From Gemmatimonas sp. (lineage in GTDB: Bacteria > Gemmatimonadota > Gemmatimonadetes > Gemmatimonadales > Gemmatimonadaceae): DNA of 64,000 nucleotides. The notes under the pieces are model-generated. The model was not told where the DNA came from. It saw nothing but the letters and a program-made list of their open reading frames with translations, and searched no databases. The position numbers and the translations under genes were made by a program. Shown piece after piece: positions 32,470 to 40,056 of this stretch. The stretch spans positions 108,975 to 172,974 of the forward strand of contig NZ_JANPLK010000009.1 in assembly GCF_031426495.1 (NCBI RefSeq). The letters run 5' to 3'. Every line of letters begins with the position of its first letter. Within the stretch, counting starts at the first letter, position 1.

Positions 32470-33732
32470 ATGGACAAGCGTGAATTTCTCCGTACCGTGG
32501 GCGGCGCGCTGGGAGGCGCCTCTCTGGGCCTACTGTTCAGTCCGGCCCAGCTGAAGGCCTTTTCCCGCCTGCCAGTTGATGAGCTGGCGAGTCGAGCCGA
32601 TTTCTGGGACGTGATCCGGGCCAAGTATCTGGTCCCCGTCGACTACATCCACCTCGAGCACGGCTACTACTCCATGCAGTCGCAGCCGGTGCTGGAGCAG
32701 TTCATCGGCCACGTCCGGGCCGTGAACGCCCAGAGCTCGCGTTACATGCGCACGGTGCAGGGCAGCAACAAGGCGCGCGTGCAGGCCCGCTTGGCGGCAT
32801 TGGCGGGATGCTCGCCCGATGAGCTGATCATCACCCGCAATACCACCGAGTCGCTCGATACCGTGATTTCCGGCTTCGACTGGAAGGCCGGCGATGAAGC
32901 GGTGATGGCGGTGCATGACTACGGCGCCATGCTCGATCAGTTCGCGCTGATGGGCCGCCGCTGGGGCATCGTGAATCGCAAGGTCACCGTGCCGCTCGAC
33001 CCGCGCAGCGACGACGAGATCGTGCAGGTGTACGCCAATGCCGTCACGCCGCGCACCCGTCTGCTGATGGTCTGTCACATGATCAACATCACGGGTCACG
33101 TGCTGCCGGTGAAGAAGATCTGCGACATGGCCCACGCACGCGGCGTGCCCGTCATGGTGGACGGCGCCCATGCCTTCGCTCAACTCGACTTCCGCATTCC
33201 CGACCTCGGCTGCGACTTCTACGGGGCGAGCCTGCACAAATGGCTTGGCACGCCGCTCGGTGCCGGCCTGCTGTACGTGCGGCGCGATGCCATCGAGCAG
33301 CTGTGGCCGATCTACGGCGATGAAAGACAGCCCGCGAGCAGCATCGCCAAGCTCAATCACACCGGCACGCATCCCGTCCACACCGATCTCGCCATCGAGG
33401 ACGCGATCACCTTCCACGAGGAGATCGGCATTCAGCGAAAGGAAGCCCGCTTGCGCTGGCTACAGCAGTATTGGACCACGAAGGTGCGCGCTGTGCCGCG
33501 CGTACGGCTGTTCACGCCGACGGATCCCGCGCGCACCGGCGCGATCGCCAACGTGGGCATCGACGGCATGACACCGGGTGATCTTGCCACGGCACTCATG
33601 GATCGCTTCAAGATTCTCACGGTGGCGATCGACACCGCCGGTGTGACCGGCGTGCGCGTCACGCCGCAGCTCTTCACCACGACCGCCGAACTGGATGCCC
33701 TCGTTCGCGCGATCACGCAACTCACCGCTTAG
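32470..33732 (+). CDS. Class V aminotransferase-fold PLP enzyme, isopenicillin N epimerase-like
   Basis: 420 residues. The PLP lysine is K257 in 'GASLHKWLGTPLGAG'; 'VMVDGAHAFAQLDF' holds the PLP-ring Asp. The overall pattern fits the isopenicillin N epimerase/cysteine desulfurase clade, although epimerase activity itself is not predicted. The first 30 residues, 'MDKREFLRTVGGALGGASLG', resemble a Tat signal with Lys-Arg in place of the twin Arg, suggesting export of a folded cofactor protein. It is divergent from the DUF2723 gene and is followed nine bases later by the PqiA-like gene. Confidence 0.85.
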   Translation: MDKREFLRTVGGALGGASLGLLFSPAQLKAFSRLPVDELASRADFWDVIRAKYLVPVDYIHLEHGYYSMQSQPVLEQFIGHVRAVNAQSSRYMRTVQGSNKARVQARLAALAGCSPDELIITRNTTESLDTVISGFDWKAGDEAVMAVHDYGAMLDQFALMGRRWGIVNRKVTVPLDPRSDDEIVQVYANAVTPRTRLLMVCHMINITGHVLPVKKICDMAHARGVPVMVDGAHAFAQLDFRIPDLGCDFYGASLHKWLGTPLGAGLLYVRRDAIEQLWPIYGDERQPASSIAKLNHTGTHPVHTDLAIEDAITFHEEIGIQRKEARLRWLQQYWTTKVRAVPRVRLFTPTDPARTGAIANVGIDGMTPGDLATALMDRFKILTVAIDTAGVTGVRVTPQLFTTTAELDALVRAITQLTA

Positions 33733-33741
33733 CTCATTCCC

Positions 33742-34287
33742 ATGACACCACGAAACAAACTCGCGATCATACTGGCGCTGGTCTCGCTGGTGCTGCTGTG
33801 GCCGGGACTCGTGCAACCGGTGCTCACGATTCGCGCCACCATGGAGCTGTTCGGCAACACGCGCGAACTATCCAACGAAACCCGCAGCGTGATCAGCGCG
33901 ATTCAGAGCCTGCACAACACGGGCAACAATTTCGTAGCCGGACTGATCGTGCTGTTCAGCGTGCTCGTTCCGGTGCTCAAGGCGGCGCTCTTGGTGCCAA
34001 TCTTTGCGCTGCGTGGCAGCGCGACCTCGTATCGGCTGTACGGCGTCGTGCAGGCGATGAGCAAATGGTCGATGGCCGACGTGTTTGCCGTCGGCATGCT
34101 CATCGCGCTGCTGGTCGGGAAGGGCACCGCCAATCTCTCGGCGGCGGCCGGCACCGGCTTCTACTGCTTCGCCGCGTACTGCTTGGTGTCGAACGCGGCG
34201 TTCCAGGCGCTCAAGATTGAGCCACCCGTGCCGGTGGCGCCTACTTCTTCGGGGTCGACTTCGAGTCCTTTCTCGGCGAGATCTTGA
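33742..34287 (+). CDS. PqiA-like membrane protein
   Basis: 181 residues with four hydrophobic segments. It resembles one half of paraquat-inducible protein A: an N-terminal helix followed by a periplasmic loop ('TRELSNETRSVISAIQSLHN'), then 'LIVLFSVLVPVLKAALL' and 'YGVVQAMSKWSMADVFAVGM', the last being the most diagnostic. Full PqiA has two such halves; single-domain forms are common. In E. coli PqiA works with an MCE protein in lipid transport; no MCE gene is nearby. Its last 47 bases overlap the convergent gene at 34241. Confidence 0.85.
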   Translation: MTPRNKLAIILALVSLVLLWPGLVQPVLTIRATMELFGNTRELSNETRSVISAIQSLHNTGNNFVAGLIVLFSVLVPVLKAALLVPIFALRGSATSYRLYGVVQAMSKWSMADVFAVGMLIALLVGKGTANLSAAAGTGFYCFAAYCLVSNAAFQALKIEPPVPVAPTSSGSTSSPFSARS

Positions 34288-34696
34288 ACTTGGCGATGGG
34301 CTGTTTGTCCATGCTCACCATGCCCTCGATGTTGCCGTCGGCGCCGAACCTGCCGTCATGTTCGAGCAGCTTCCCTTCGGGCGCAGTCACACGAAAGCGC
34401 ACCTGCTTGCCGGTGAGCACCACGTTTGAGATCGGCCCGGAGCCCTGACCGGGCACCATCGCCTGGCCGGCGATCGTGGTACCGATCTGTGTAAAGGTGT
34501 AGAGCACCGGTACCACGATCACGCTGTCCGGCAGCGGCACGGTGGCCGTGCCGCTCCACCCGCCGACCAGCACGGGCGATGGCGTGGCGATCGCCTTCGC
34601 CGATTTGCTCTGCGCCGCGAGTGGGGCGACCGCGACCGTCACGGTCATGATGGCGCCGAAAGCGGCGGCGCCGAGCAACGTCACACGTCGAACCAT
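34241..34696 (-). CDS. Small secreted protein of unknown function
   Basis: 151 residues from ATG 34694-34696 with GGAGAG seven bases upstream. The signal peptide ends near 'APLAAQS'. The mature part is short strands and turns ('LVGGWSGTATVPLPDS', 'DGRFGADGNIEGMVSMD') typical of a small barrel, and ends in a Lys-rich tail. No family is recognised. The frame extends far upstream, but that part runs antisense to nothing conserved and lacks a signal peptide. Its 3' end overlaps the PqiA-like gene tail-to-tail. Confidence 0.6.
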   Translation of the reverse strand: MVRRVTLLGAAAFGAIMTVTVAVAPLAAQSKSAKAIATPSPVLVGGWSGTATVPLPDSVIVVPVLYTFTQIGTTIAGQAMVPGQGSGPISNVVLTGKQVRFRVTAPEGKLLEHDGRFGADGNIEGMVSMDKQPIAKFKISPRKDSKSTPKK

Positions 34697-34797
34697 CACG
34701 AACTCTCCGGCAGAGGGAGGCGACACCGAATCTCTAACCCGCATGGTATCCAGAGGTGCCACGCGATGGCGATGGGAGGCCCCGGGCATTCCATCGC

Positions 34798-35754
34798 TCA
34801 ACGCGCGGCTGCTGCGGAATCCAGCACCGCGATGGCGCGAAGCGCGACCAAGCGACCCGCGGAGGCAGTCGGATGGAACCCGTCCCAGTAAAAAAAGCTG
34901 TCGGGCGTCGTGCAGAGCGACGGCGGAGCCGAGCTCACGCACGGCAGCGTAACGTTGGTGAACCCAAAGGACGTCGAGGAGGCCAAAACGGTGGCGGTCA
35001 GTGCGCCCAGGTCGAGCAGGTCTAGGTTCAACGACGGCAACGTGGTGCGAAGCGTCGTCAGCTGCGTGGCGATGGCCGCGTTGAACTGCATCGAGAGCTG
35101 TGTCGCACCAGCGGCTGCGGCGAGACCCTGCGCGCGCACCAGTGGCGTTCGGCCGATGTCGGTGCTGTTCACGAGCAGAATGTGTCGTCCGCCGGCCGCA
35201 TAGAGGCGGTTGATCATGGCGACCGTATTGGCCACGGCACTGCCGATGATCGTCGTGGGCGCCTGTGGATTCGTGAAGGACTGCGTCAGCGCGTCGTTGA
35301 TGTCGTTGCCGACCGTAGCGGCGTTCAGCACGAACAGCGTGTTGGCGCGCGCCACCGCGCCACTGGCCGACAGATACGCCTCCACCTGCTGAGTCATGTT
35401 GGGCACGCCCTGCGTGGTACCGGGAATGCCACCGGTGCGCGCGCCGAGATACGAATAATTCGTTCCGCCGTTGCGCGACGGCGTAACCGTCGTGCCGTAA
35501 TTCGCCGCGACCAGCTCCACCCACAACGGGCCGTTCGAGGCGCGACCGTTGAAGTATGGGGTTGGCGGGCAGCTGGCGGGACTGACACTGCACGCGTTCC
35601 CCGTGTCGTCGAGACTGGCGCCGAACACCACGGCCGACGAAAAGCGCGCTCGGTCCGCAGGGCTCGTGGGCGTGTTATCAGAGCAGGCGGAAAGTAGGAG
35701 CAGGCCGGTGGCCGAAACCAGCGCGGCACGGGTGGCACGGGAGAACGTGATCAT
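34798..35754 (-). CDS. Lipid-anchored SGNH/GDSL-type hydrolase
   Basis: 318 residues from ATG 35752-35754. The signal peptide ends in the lipobox 'LLLLSAC'. SGNH blocks are present in order: block I 'VVFGASLDDTGN' (Ser kept, the usual Asp of GDS replaced by Ala), block III 'VGNDIND', and block V 'FYWDGFHPTASAG' with the Asp and His. This matches the outer-membrane GDSL esterase group (SPR-domain, autotransporter-like) but without a barrel. It should cleave esters of lipids or polysaccharides at the cell surface. It follows purH after 52 bases but is unrelated in role. Confidence 0.85.
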   Translation of the reverse strand: MITFSRATRAALVSATGLLLLSACSDNTPTSPADRARFSSAVVFGASLDDTGNACSVSPASCPPTPYFNGRASNGPLWVELVAANYGTTVTPSRNGGTNYSYLGARTGGIPGTTQGVPNMTQQVEAYLSASGAVARANTLFVLNAATVGNDINDALTQSFTNPQAPTTIIGSAVANTVAMINRLYAAGGRHILLVNSTDIGRTPLVRAQGLAAAAGATQLSMQFNAAIATQLTTLRTTLPSLNLDLLDLGALTATVLASSTSFGFTNVTLPCVSSAPPSLCTTPDSFFYWDGFHPTASAGRLVALRAIAVLDSAAAAR

Positions 35755-35806
35755 GAATCGTGATGTCGCTGAAGATGACGTAAATAGACAACGAGGGACG
35801 TGGAAC

Positions 35807-37336
35807 TTAGTGGCGGAACAGGCGCTCGCCGGTGAACACCATCGCGATACCATGCTCATCGGCCGCCGCGATGACTTCGGCGTCGCGCACCGACCCACCG
35901 GGCTGCACGATAGCCTTTACACCAGCCGCAGCTGCTTGATCGATCCCGTCGCGAAACGGGAAGAAGGCGTCGGAGCCGAGCGCCGCCCCCTCGGTGACAT
36001 GGCCCACACTCGTCGCTTTGTGCACGGCCAGAAAGCTGGCATCCACACGCGACATCTGACCGGCTCCGATGCCGATCGTGGCGCCGTCGTGCACGAGCAC
36101 GATGGCATTCGACTTGACGCTCGCCACCGACTTCCACGCGAAGTGGAGGTCCACCATCTCGTCGGTCGTGGGCTGCCGCTTGGTCACCACGTTCCACTGG
36201 GCCGGCTCCATCGGCGCCGGGGCGCGATCCTGCACCAACAGGCCACCTCGCACGCGCTTGTAGTCCATGCCGCCCTTGGCCCACGTCGCGCGACCTTCCA
36301 GCACACGCAGGTTCTTCTTGCGGCCAAGAATCTCGACCGCTTCATCGGAGAACGACGGCGCCACGATGCACTCCACGAACAGGCTGGAGATCGCCTCCGC
36401 CGCCGCCACATCGACCGGCACGGTAAACGCGATCACGCTGCCGAATGCCGACACGGGATCACAGGCCAGCGCCTTCTTGTACGCCGAAAGCGCGTCGATG
36501 CCGGTGGCGACGCCGCACGGCGTGGTGTGCTTGATGATCGCGCACGCCGGCTGATCGGCGAACGGCTCGATCGCGAGCAGCGCGCCCTCGAGGTCGAGCA
36601 GGTTGTTGAACGAGAGCTCCTTGCCGCCCTTCTGCACCAAGGCGCCAAGGCCGGCGCCCGGCTTCTCCACATAGAACGCAGCGCGCTGCTGCGGGTTCTC
36701 GCCGTAGCGCAGTGCCTGCTGTTTCTCGAAGGCAATGGGATAGCGATCGGGGAACGGCTCGCCGCGCTGCTGCGCAAACCACTGCGCAATCGCCGAATCG
36801 TAGCCGCTCGTGTGCGCGTACACCTTCTCAGCGAGCAGGGTGCGGAACGCAAGGTCGTCGCCACCCGACTGCACGATCTCGAGCACATGCGCGTAGTCGG
36901 TGGGATCGACGATCACCCACACCGACGCGAAGTTCTTCGCCGCCGACCGCAACATCGACGGGCCGCCGATGTCGATATTCTCGATGACTTCTTCCGCATG
37001 CACGTTCGGCTTGGCGGCCGTCTCGCGGAATGGATACAGGTTCACGACCACGAGATCGATGGTGCCGATATTGTGCGCCTTGATCGCCTCCATGTGCTCG
37101 GCCATGTCGCGTCGCGCCAGCAGTCCACCGTGAATCACCGGGTGCAGCGTTTTCACGCGTCCGTCGAGCATCTCCGGAAATCCGGTGATCTCACTGACGT
37201 CCTTCACGGCAAGACCGGCTTCCCGCAGGACCTTGGCCGTTCCGCCCGTGGAGACCAGCTCGTATCCCTGCTGAGCGAGGCCGGTGGCGAATGGCACAAG
37301 ACCGGACTTGTCGGAAACGGAAAGCAACGCGCGCAT
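35807..37336 (-). CDS. purH: Bifunctional AICAR transformylase / IMP cyclohydrolase
   Basis: 509 residues carrying the last two steps of IMP synthesis. The cyclohydrolase domain begins with 'ALLSVSDKSGLVPFA' and includes 'GGTAKVLREAGL' and 'KTLHPVIHGGLLARRD'; the transformylase domain has 'ALRYGENPQQRAAFY', 'ACAIIKHTTPCGVATG' and the C-terminal 'QPGGSVRDAEVIAAADEHG'. All catalytic blocks are present. It uses 10-formyl-THF, as does PurN directly upstream (41 bases between), so the two are co-transcribed. Confidence 0.97.
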   Translation of the reverse strand: MRALLSVSDKSGLVPFATGLAQQGYELVSTGGTAKVLREAGLAVKDVSEITGFPEMLDGRVKTLHPVIHGGLLARRDMAEHMEAIKAHNIGTIDLVVVNLYPFRETAAKPNVHAEEVIENIDIGGPSMLRSAAKNFASVWVIVDPTDYAHVLEIVQSGGDDLAFRTLLAEKVYAHTSGYDSAIAQWFAQQRGEPFPDRYPIAFEKQQALRYGENPQQRAAFYVEKPGAGLGALVQKGGKELSFNNLLDLEGALLAIEPFADQPACAIIKHTTPCGVATGIDALSAYKKALACDPVSAFGSVIAFTVPVDVAAAEAISSLFVECIVAPSFSDEAVEILGRKKNLRVLEGRATWAKGGMDYKRVRGGLLVQDRAPAPMEPAQWNVVTKRQPTTDEMVDLHFAWKSVASVKSNAIVLVHDGATIGIGAGQMSRVDASFLAVHKATSVGHVTEGAALGSDAFFPFRDGIDQAAAAGVKAIVQPGGSVRDAEVIAAADEHGIAMVFTGERLFRH

Positions 37337-37377
37337 GGAGACGGGAGCAGAAGAGGGAGAAGAACCGCGGAAGAGAA

Positions 37378-38103
37378 TCAGCGCGGAAAGAGTCGCGCGA
37401 CATCGCTGGCAAAATCAGGCGAAGGACCTGCGGCGTCCTCGGCCAGCGCAAAGCGCCATTCGGGGGCATGCACCGACACGGGGTTGTCGAGATGTCCGTG
37501 CACGTGACCGTCATCGCCGAGAACGATCGCGCCCGATGCCACGGCGGCCACGCACAGCGACAACAGGCGATGCTCGGTGCGCAGCACGCGCGCCGCCAGC
37601 AAGGTCGCGTCGTCGCCCGGCAGGACCGGCACCGGCCACTGCGCGATGATCGGTCCGCGATCAAAGTGCTCGTCGACGAAGTGCACAGTCACGCCGGTGA
37701 GCGCGGCCCCGTGATCGAGCACGGCCTGATGAATACGCATGCCGTACATGCCGGGGCCACCGAAGGCCGGCAGCAACGCGGGATGCACATTGAGGATGCG
37801 TCCGCGGAAGGCGCGCACGACGTCCTCGGGCACCAGTTTGAGGTAGCCGGCCAGCACCAACACATCGGTTTTGGCCGTATCGAGCAGCGAGAGAATGGCA
37901 TCGCCGTCGTTCGGCGCGTCGAGCACGCCGGTGGCGATTCCCGCGGTGCGCGCGCGATCGAGCGCGCCCGCCTCCGCTCGATCGGACGCAACAAAGGTGA
38001 TCGCACCGGCGCTGGCGTCTGGACCGGTAAAGTGGTCGATCAGTGCCTGGAGGTTGGACCCGCCACCCGAGGCCAGCACCGAGATACGCGCTCGTGACGT
38101 CAT
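37378..38103 (-). CDS. purN: Phosphoribosylglycinamide formyltransferase
   Basis: 241 residues from ATG 38101-38103. It adds the first formyl group in purine synthesis from 10-formyl-THF. 'VLASGGGSNLQALIDHF' is the phosphate-binding N-terminus, 'NVHPALLPAFGG' holds the catalytic His, and 'VTVHFVDEHFDRGPIIAQ' the catalytic Asp. The asparagine that helps catalysis is in 'ILNVHPALL'. The C-terminus is slightly longer than usual. It lies ten bases after gmhB and before purH, in one transcript. Confidence 0.94.
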   Translation of the reverse strand: MTSRARISVLASGGGSNLQALIDHFTGPDASAGAITFVASDRAEAGALDRARTAGIATGVLDAPNDGDAILSLLDTAKTDVLVLAGYLKLVPEDVVRAFRGRILNVHPALLPAFGGPGMYGMRIHQAVLDHGAALTGVTVHFVDEHFDRGPIIAQWPVPVLPGDDATLLAARVLRTEHRLLSLCVAAVASGAIVLGDDGHVHGHLDNPVSVHAPEWRFALAEDAAGPSPDFASDVARLFPR

Positions 38104-38113
38104 AGCGCCCAAA

Positions 38114-38734
38114 CTACTGCGCTCCCGACGGTGGCTGCAGGGGCGTTCGGGCGCCGATCATCGCCAACGCAATCGACACCGCCTCCAGAATGGTGTCCGC
38201 CATGAAGATGCGGGCCGAGAGCGCCGAGCGGGCTTCTTCCACGTCGGCCGAGGGCGTCTCGATGCCGGGCACCAGAATACCGATGCCGCCGGTGGCCAGC
38301 GCGGGCTGCACATCGCGCCACCGATCGCCGATATACGCGCTGTGCGCCAGGTCGAGCGCATAGGCTGCGGCCGCATCGCGATACATGCCGAGGCCCGGCT
38401 TGCGGCACTCGCACGGCTCCTTGGGACGTCCCCAGTGCGGACAGTGGTAGGTGGCCAGTACCGCCGCGCCATCGGCGCTCAGCAGCGCGTTGGTGCGATC
38501 ACGCACCGCTTCGTACTGGAACGTCGTGATCAGTCCGCGAGCGATGCCCGACTGGTTCGTGACGACGACCACCGGCACCTGTGCCGCATTCGCTGTGGCG
38601 ACGGCCGCGGCCGCACCAGGAATCAGCTGCACGCGACTGGCATCGGCGAGGTAGTGCGCATCGGCGATCAGTGTCCCGTCGCGGTCGATGAACAGCGCGG
38701 GAACCGGTGCGTGTTCAGCGGGCGACGCGGTCAC
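38114..38734 (-). CDS. gmhB: D-glycero-beta-D-manno-heptose-1,7-bisphosphate 7-phosphatase (HAD family)
   Basis: 206 residues. The HAD nucleophile motif is 'LFIDRDGTLI'; motif II is 'VVTNQSGIARG'. The zinc-binding loop 'CPHWGRP' and 'CECRKPGLGMY' is the mark of GmhB/HisB-N phosphatases. It removes the 7-phosphate in ADP-heptose synthesis for lipopolysaccharide core, so the cell probably makes a heptose-containing LPS. It starts at GTG 38732-38734, overlapping the stop of the lipoprotein gene by four bases. Confidence 0.9.
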   Translation of the reverse strand: MTASPAEHAPVPALFIDRDGTLIADAHYLADASRVQLIPGAAAAVATANAAQVPVVVVTNQSGIARGLITTFQYEAVRDRTNALLSADGAAVLATYHCPHWGRPKEPCECRKPGLGMYRDAAAAYALDLAHSAYIGDRWRDVQPALATGGIGILVPGIETPSADVEEARSALSARIFMADTILEAVSIALAMIGARTPLQPPSGAQ

Positions 38735-40056
38735 CGTCGTACCGCGGTGGTATCGCGTTTCGTGCTGTCTCGCTTGGCAGCATCGCTCGTGCTGTCGGGC
38801 TTTGGGGCGCGTGGCGTGGTGAACGTGCGCGCCGGTGAGCGGACCGTGCCGGAGAGGCTGCGCAAGTTGCTTACGGTAAGCCGGAACTGCTTCTGCGGCT
38901 CCAGTACCGTGTCGAGCGTGACGTAGATCTCCTTGTACAGCAGCGGGCGACGAAGCTTGGGCGGCGGCGTCGTGTCGATCGGGGCACCCGGGCGGCCTCG
39001 ACGCGCCGCCGCACGGGCCCGTGCCTCGCGTTCGGTGCGTGCCACGGCGGCCAGACTATCGGCGCGCTTGACGCGCGCCAAGGAATCGGTACGGGCGCGC
39101 AACGCCGGTGTGGAATCGCGCAACGCCGCCACACGCGCCACCGAGTCGGCACGCACTTTCGCTCGCAGCGAGTCGGCCAGATTGCGCTCGGGAATCGTCT
39201 GCACCGCTTTCACGCGCACGATCGTTGAATCGTTGCGCCTGATGAGCACATCCTCGGGGCCGAACAGGCGCCCCGGTGCATACGGTTTGTCGAACACCAC
39301 TTTCAGCACGGCACTGTCCAGCGGCGTCACTTCTGATACGCGCAAGCCGACCGTGTCGTGGGCGAAGCCATAAAACTCGATGTCGGCCGACTGCGTGAGC
39401 GTCACGCTCACCGAGTCCCACACTTCGATGGGATCGAGACTGCGATTGGTGTTCCGATCACCATACGCACGCAACAGGTACGGGCCGGGTGGCAGATACT
39501 GCAGCACATACCGGCCGGTGGAATCGGCGACCACCTGATACGTGGTGCTGTCTGGCGCGATGGCTTCGACCAATGCCCCCGAGAGTCCGTTGCCGGCCGC
39601 CCAATCGAAGGCCACGCCGGTAATGCGCGTGGTCGGAATCGGTCCGCCGGTACTGAATACCAATCGTATGGTGCTGTCGATGCCGTTGCTACGAAGGTCC
39701 TGCAGGCCCCGCTTGATCACTACCGAATACACGGTGTTCGGCTTCCATCCCTTCGACGGACGGATCTCGATCTTCGAGCGTCCCCAGTCCACCTTGGGCA
39801 CGCCACTCTTGGGACTGATGAACACCAGGTCGGCGATGTCCTTTGCACCCTTGGGCGTTTCGCTGATCACTTCGTCGAACTGCAGCACGACGGCCTTCGG
39901 CTTGGCGCCGACGGCGTTGTCTTGCGGCGTCACCTTCAGCACGAGCGGCGGCGCCAGATCAGCGGGACCGCCCGGCGGCGCTGTCTGATTGGCGCAAGCG
40001 GTGAGCAGCAGCAGCGCGGCCGCCCGCAGCGCAACGGCCTTCATCGCGGACTTCAC
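38731..40056 (-). CDS. Lipoprotein with SbsA-type Ig-like domain and charged repeat region
   Basis: 441 residues from GTG 40054-40056; an internal ATG at 40044 is also possible. The lipobox is 'LLLLTAC'. Residues about 40-140 are a Big_5/SbsA Ig-like domain ('VTPQDNAVGAKPKAVVLQF', 'KPNTVYSVVIKRGLQD'). A carboxypeptidase-regulatory-like segment follows ('DSTGRYVLQYLPPGPY'). Residues about 290-375 are an Arg/Ala/Asp/Ser-rich helix-forming region with a rough repeat of the type 'RADSVARVAALRDS'. This layout is typical of envelope lipoproteins in this kind of genome. The function is unknown. It overlaps both valS and gmhB by four bases. Confidence 0.75.
   Translation of the reverse strand: MKSAMKAVALRAAALLLLTACANQTAPPGGPADLAPPLVLKVTPQDNAVGAKPKAVVLQFDEVISETPKGAKDIADLVFISPKSGVPKVDWGRSKIEIRPSKGWKPNTVYSVVIKRGLQDLRSNGIDSTIRLVFSTGGPIPTTRITGVAFDWAAGNGLSGALVEAIAPDSTTYQVVADSTGRYVLQYLPPGPYLLRAYGDRNTNRSLDPIEVWDSVSVTLTQSADIEFYGFAHDTVGLRVSEVTPLDSAVLKVVFDKPYAPGRLFGPEDVLIRRNDSTIVRVKAVQTIPERNLADSLRAKVRADSVARVAALRDSTPALRARTDSLARVKRADSLAAVARTEREARARAAARRGRPGAPIDTTPPPKLRRPLLYKEIYVTLDTVLEPQKQFRLTVSNLRSLSGTVRSPARTFTTPRAPKPDSTSDAAKRDSTKRDTTAVRR

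Noticed and set aside
35549..37507. A 652-residue open frame on the plus strand opposite purH
   Set aside because: Antisense to purH, Arg/His-rich and without recognisable motifs, so it is a codon-bias artefact.
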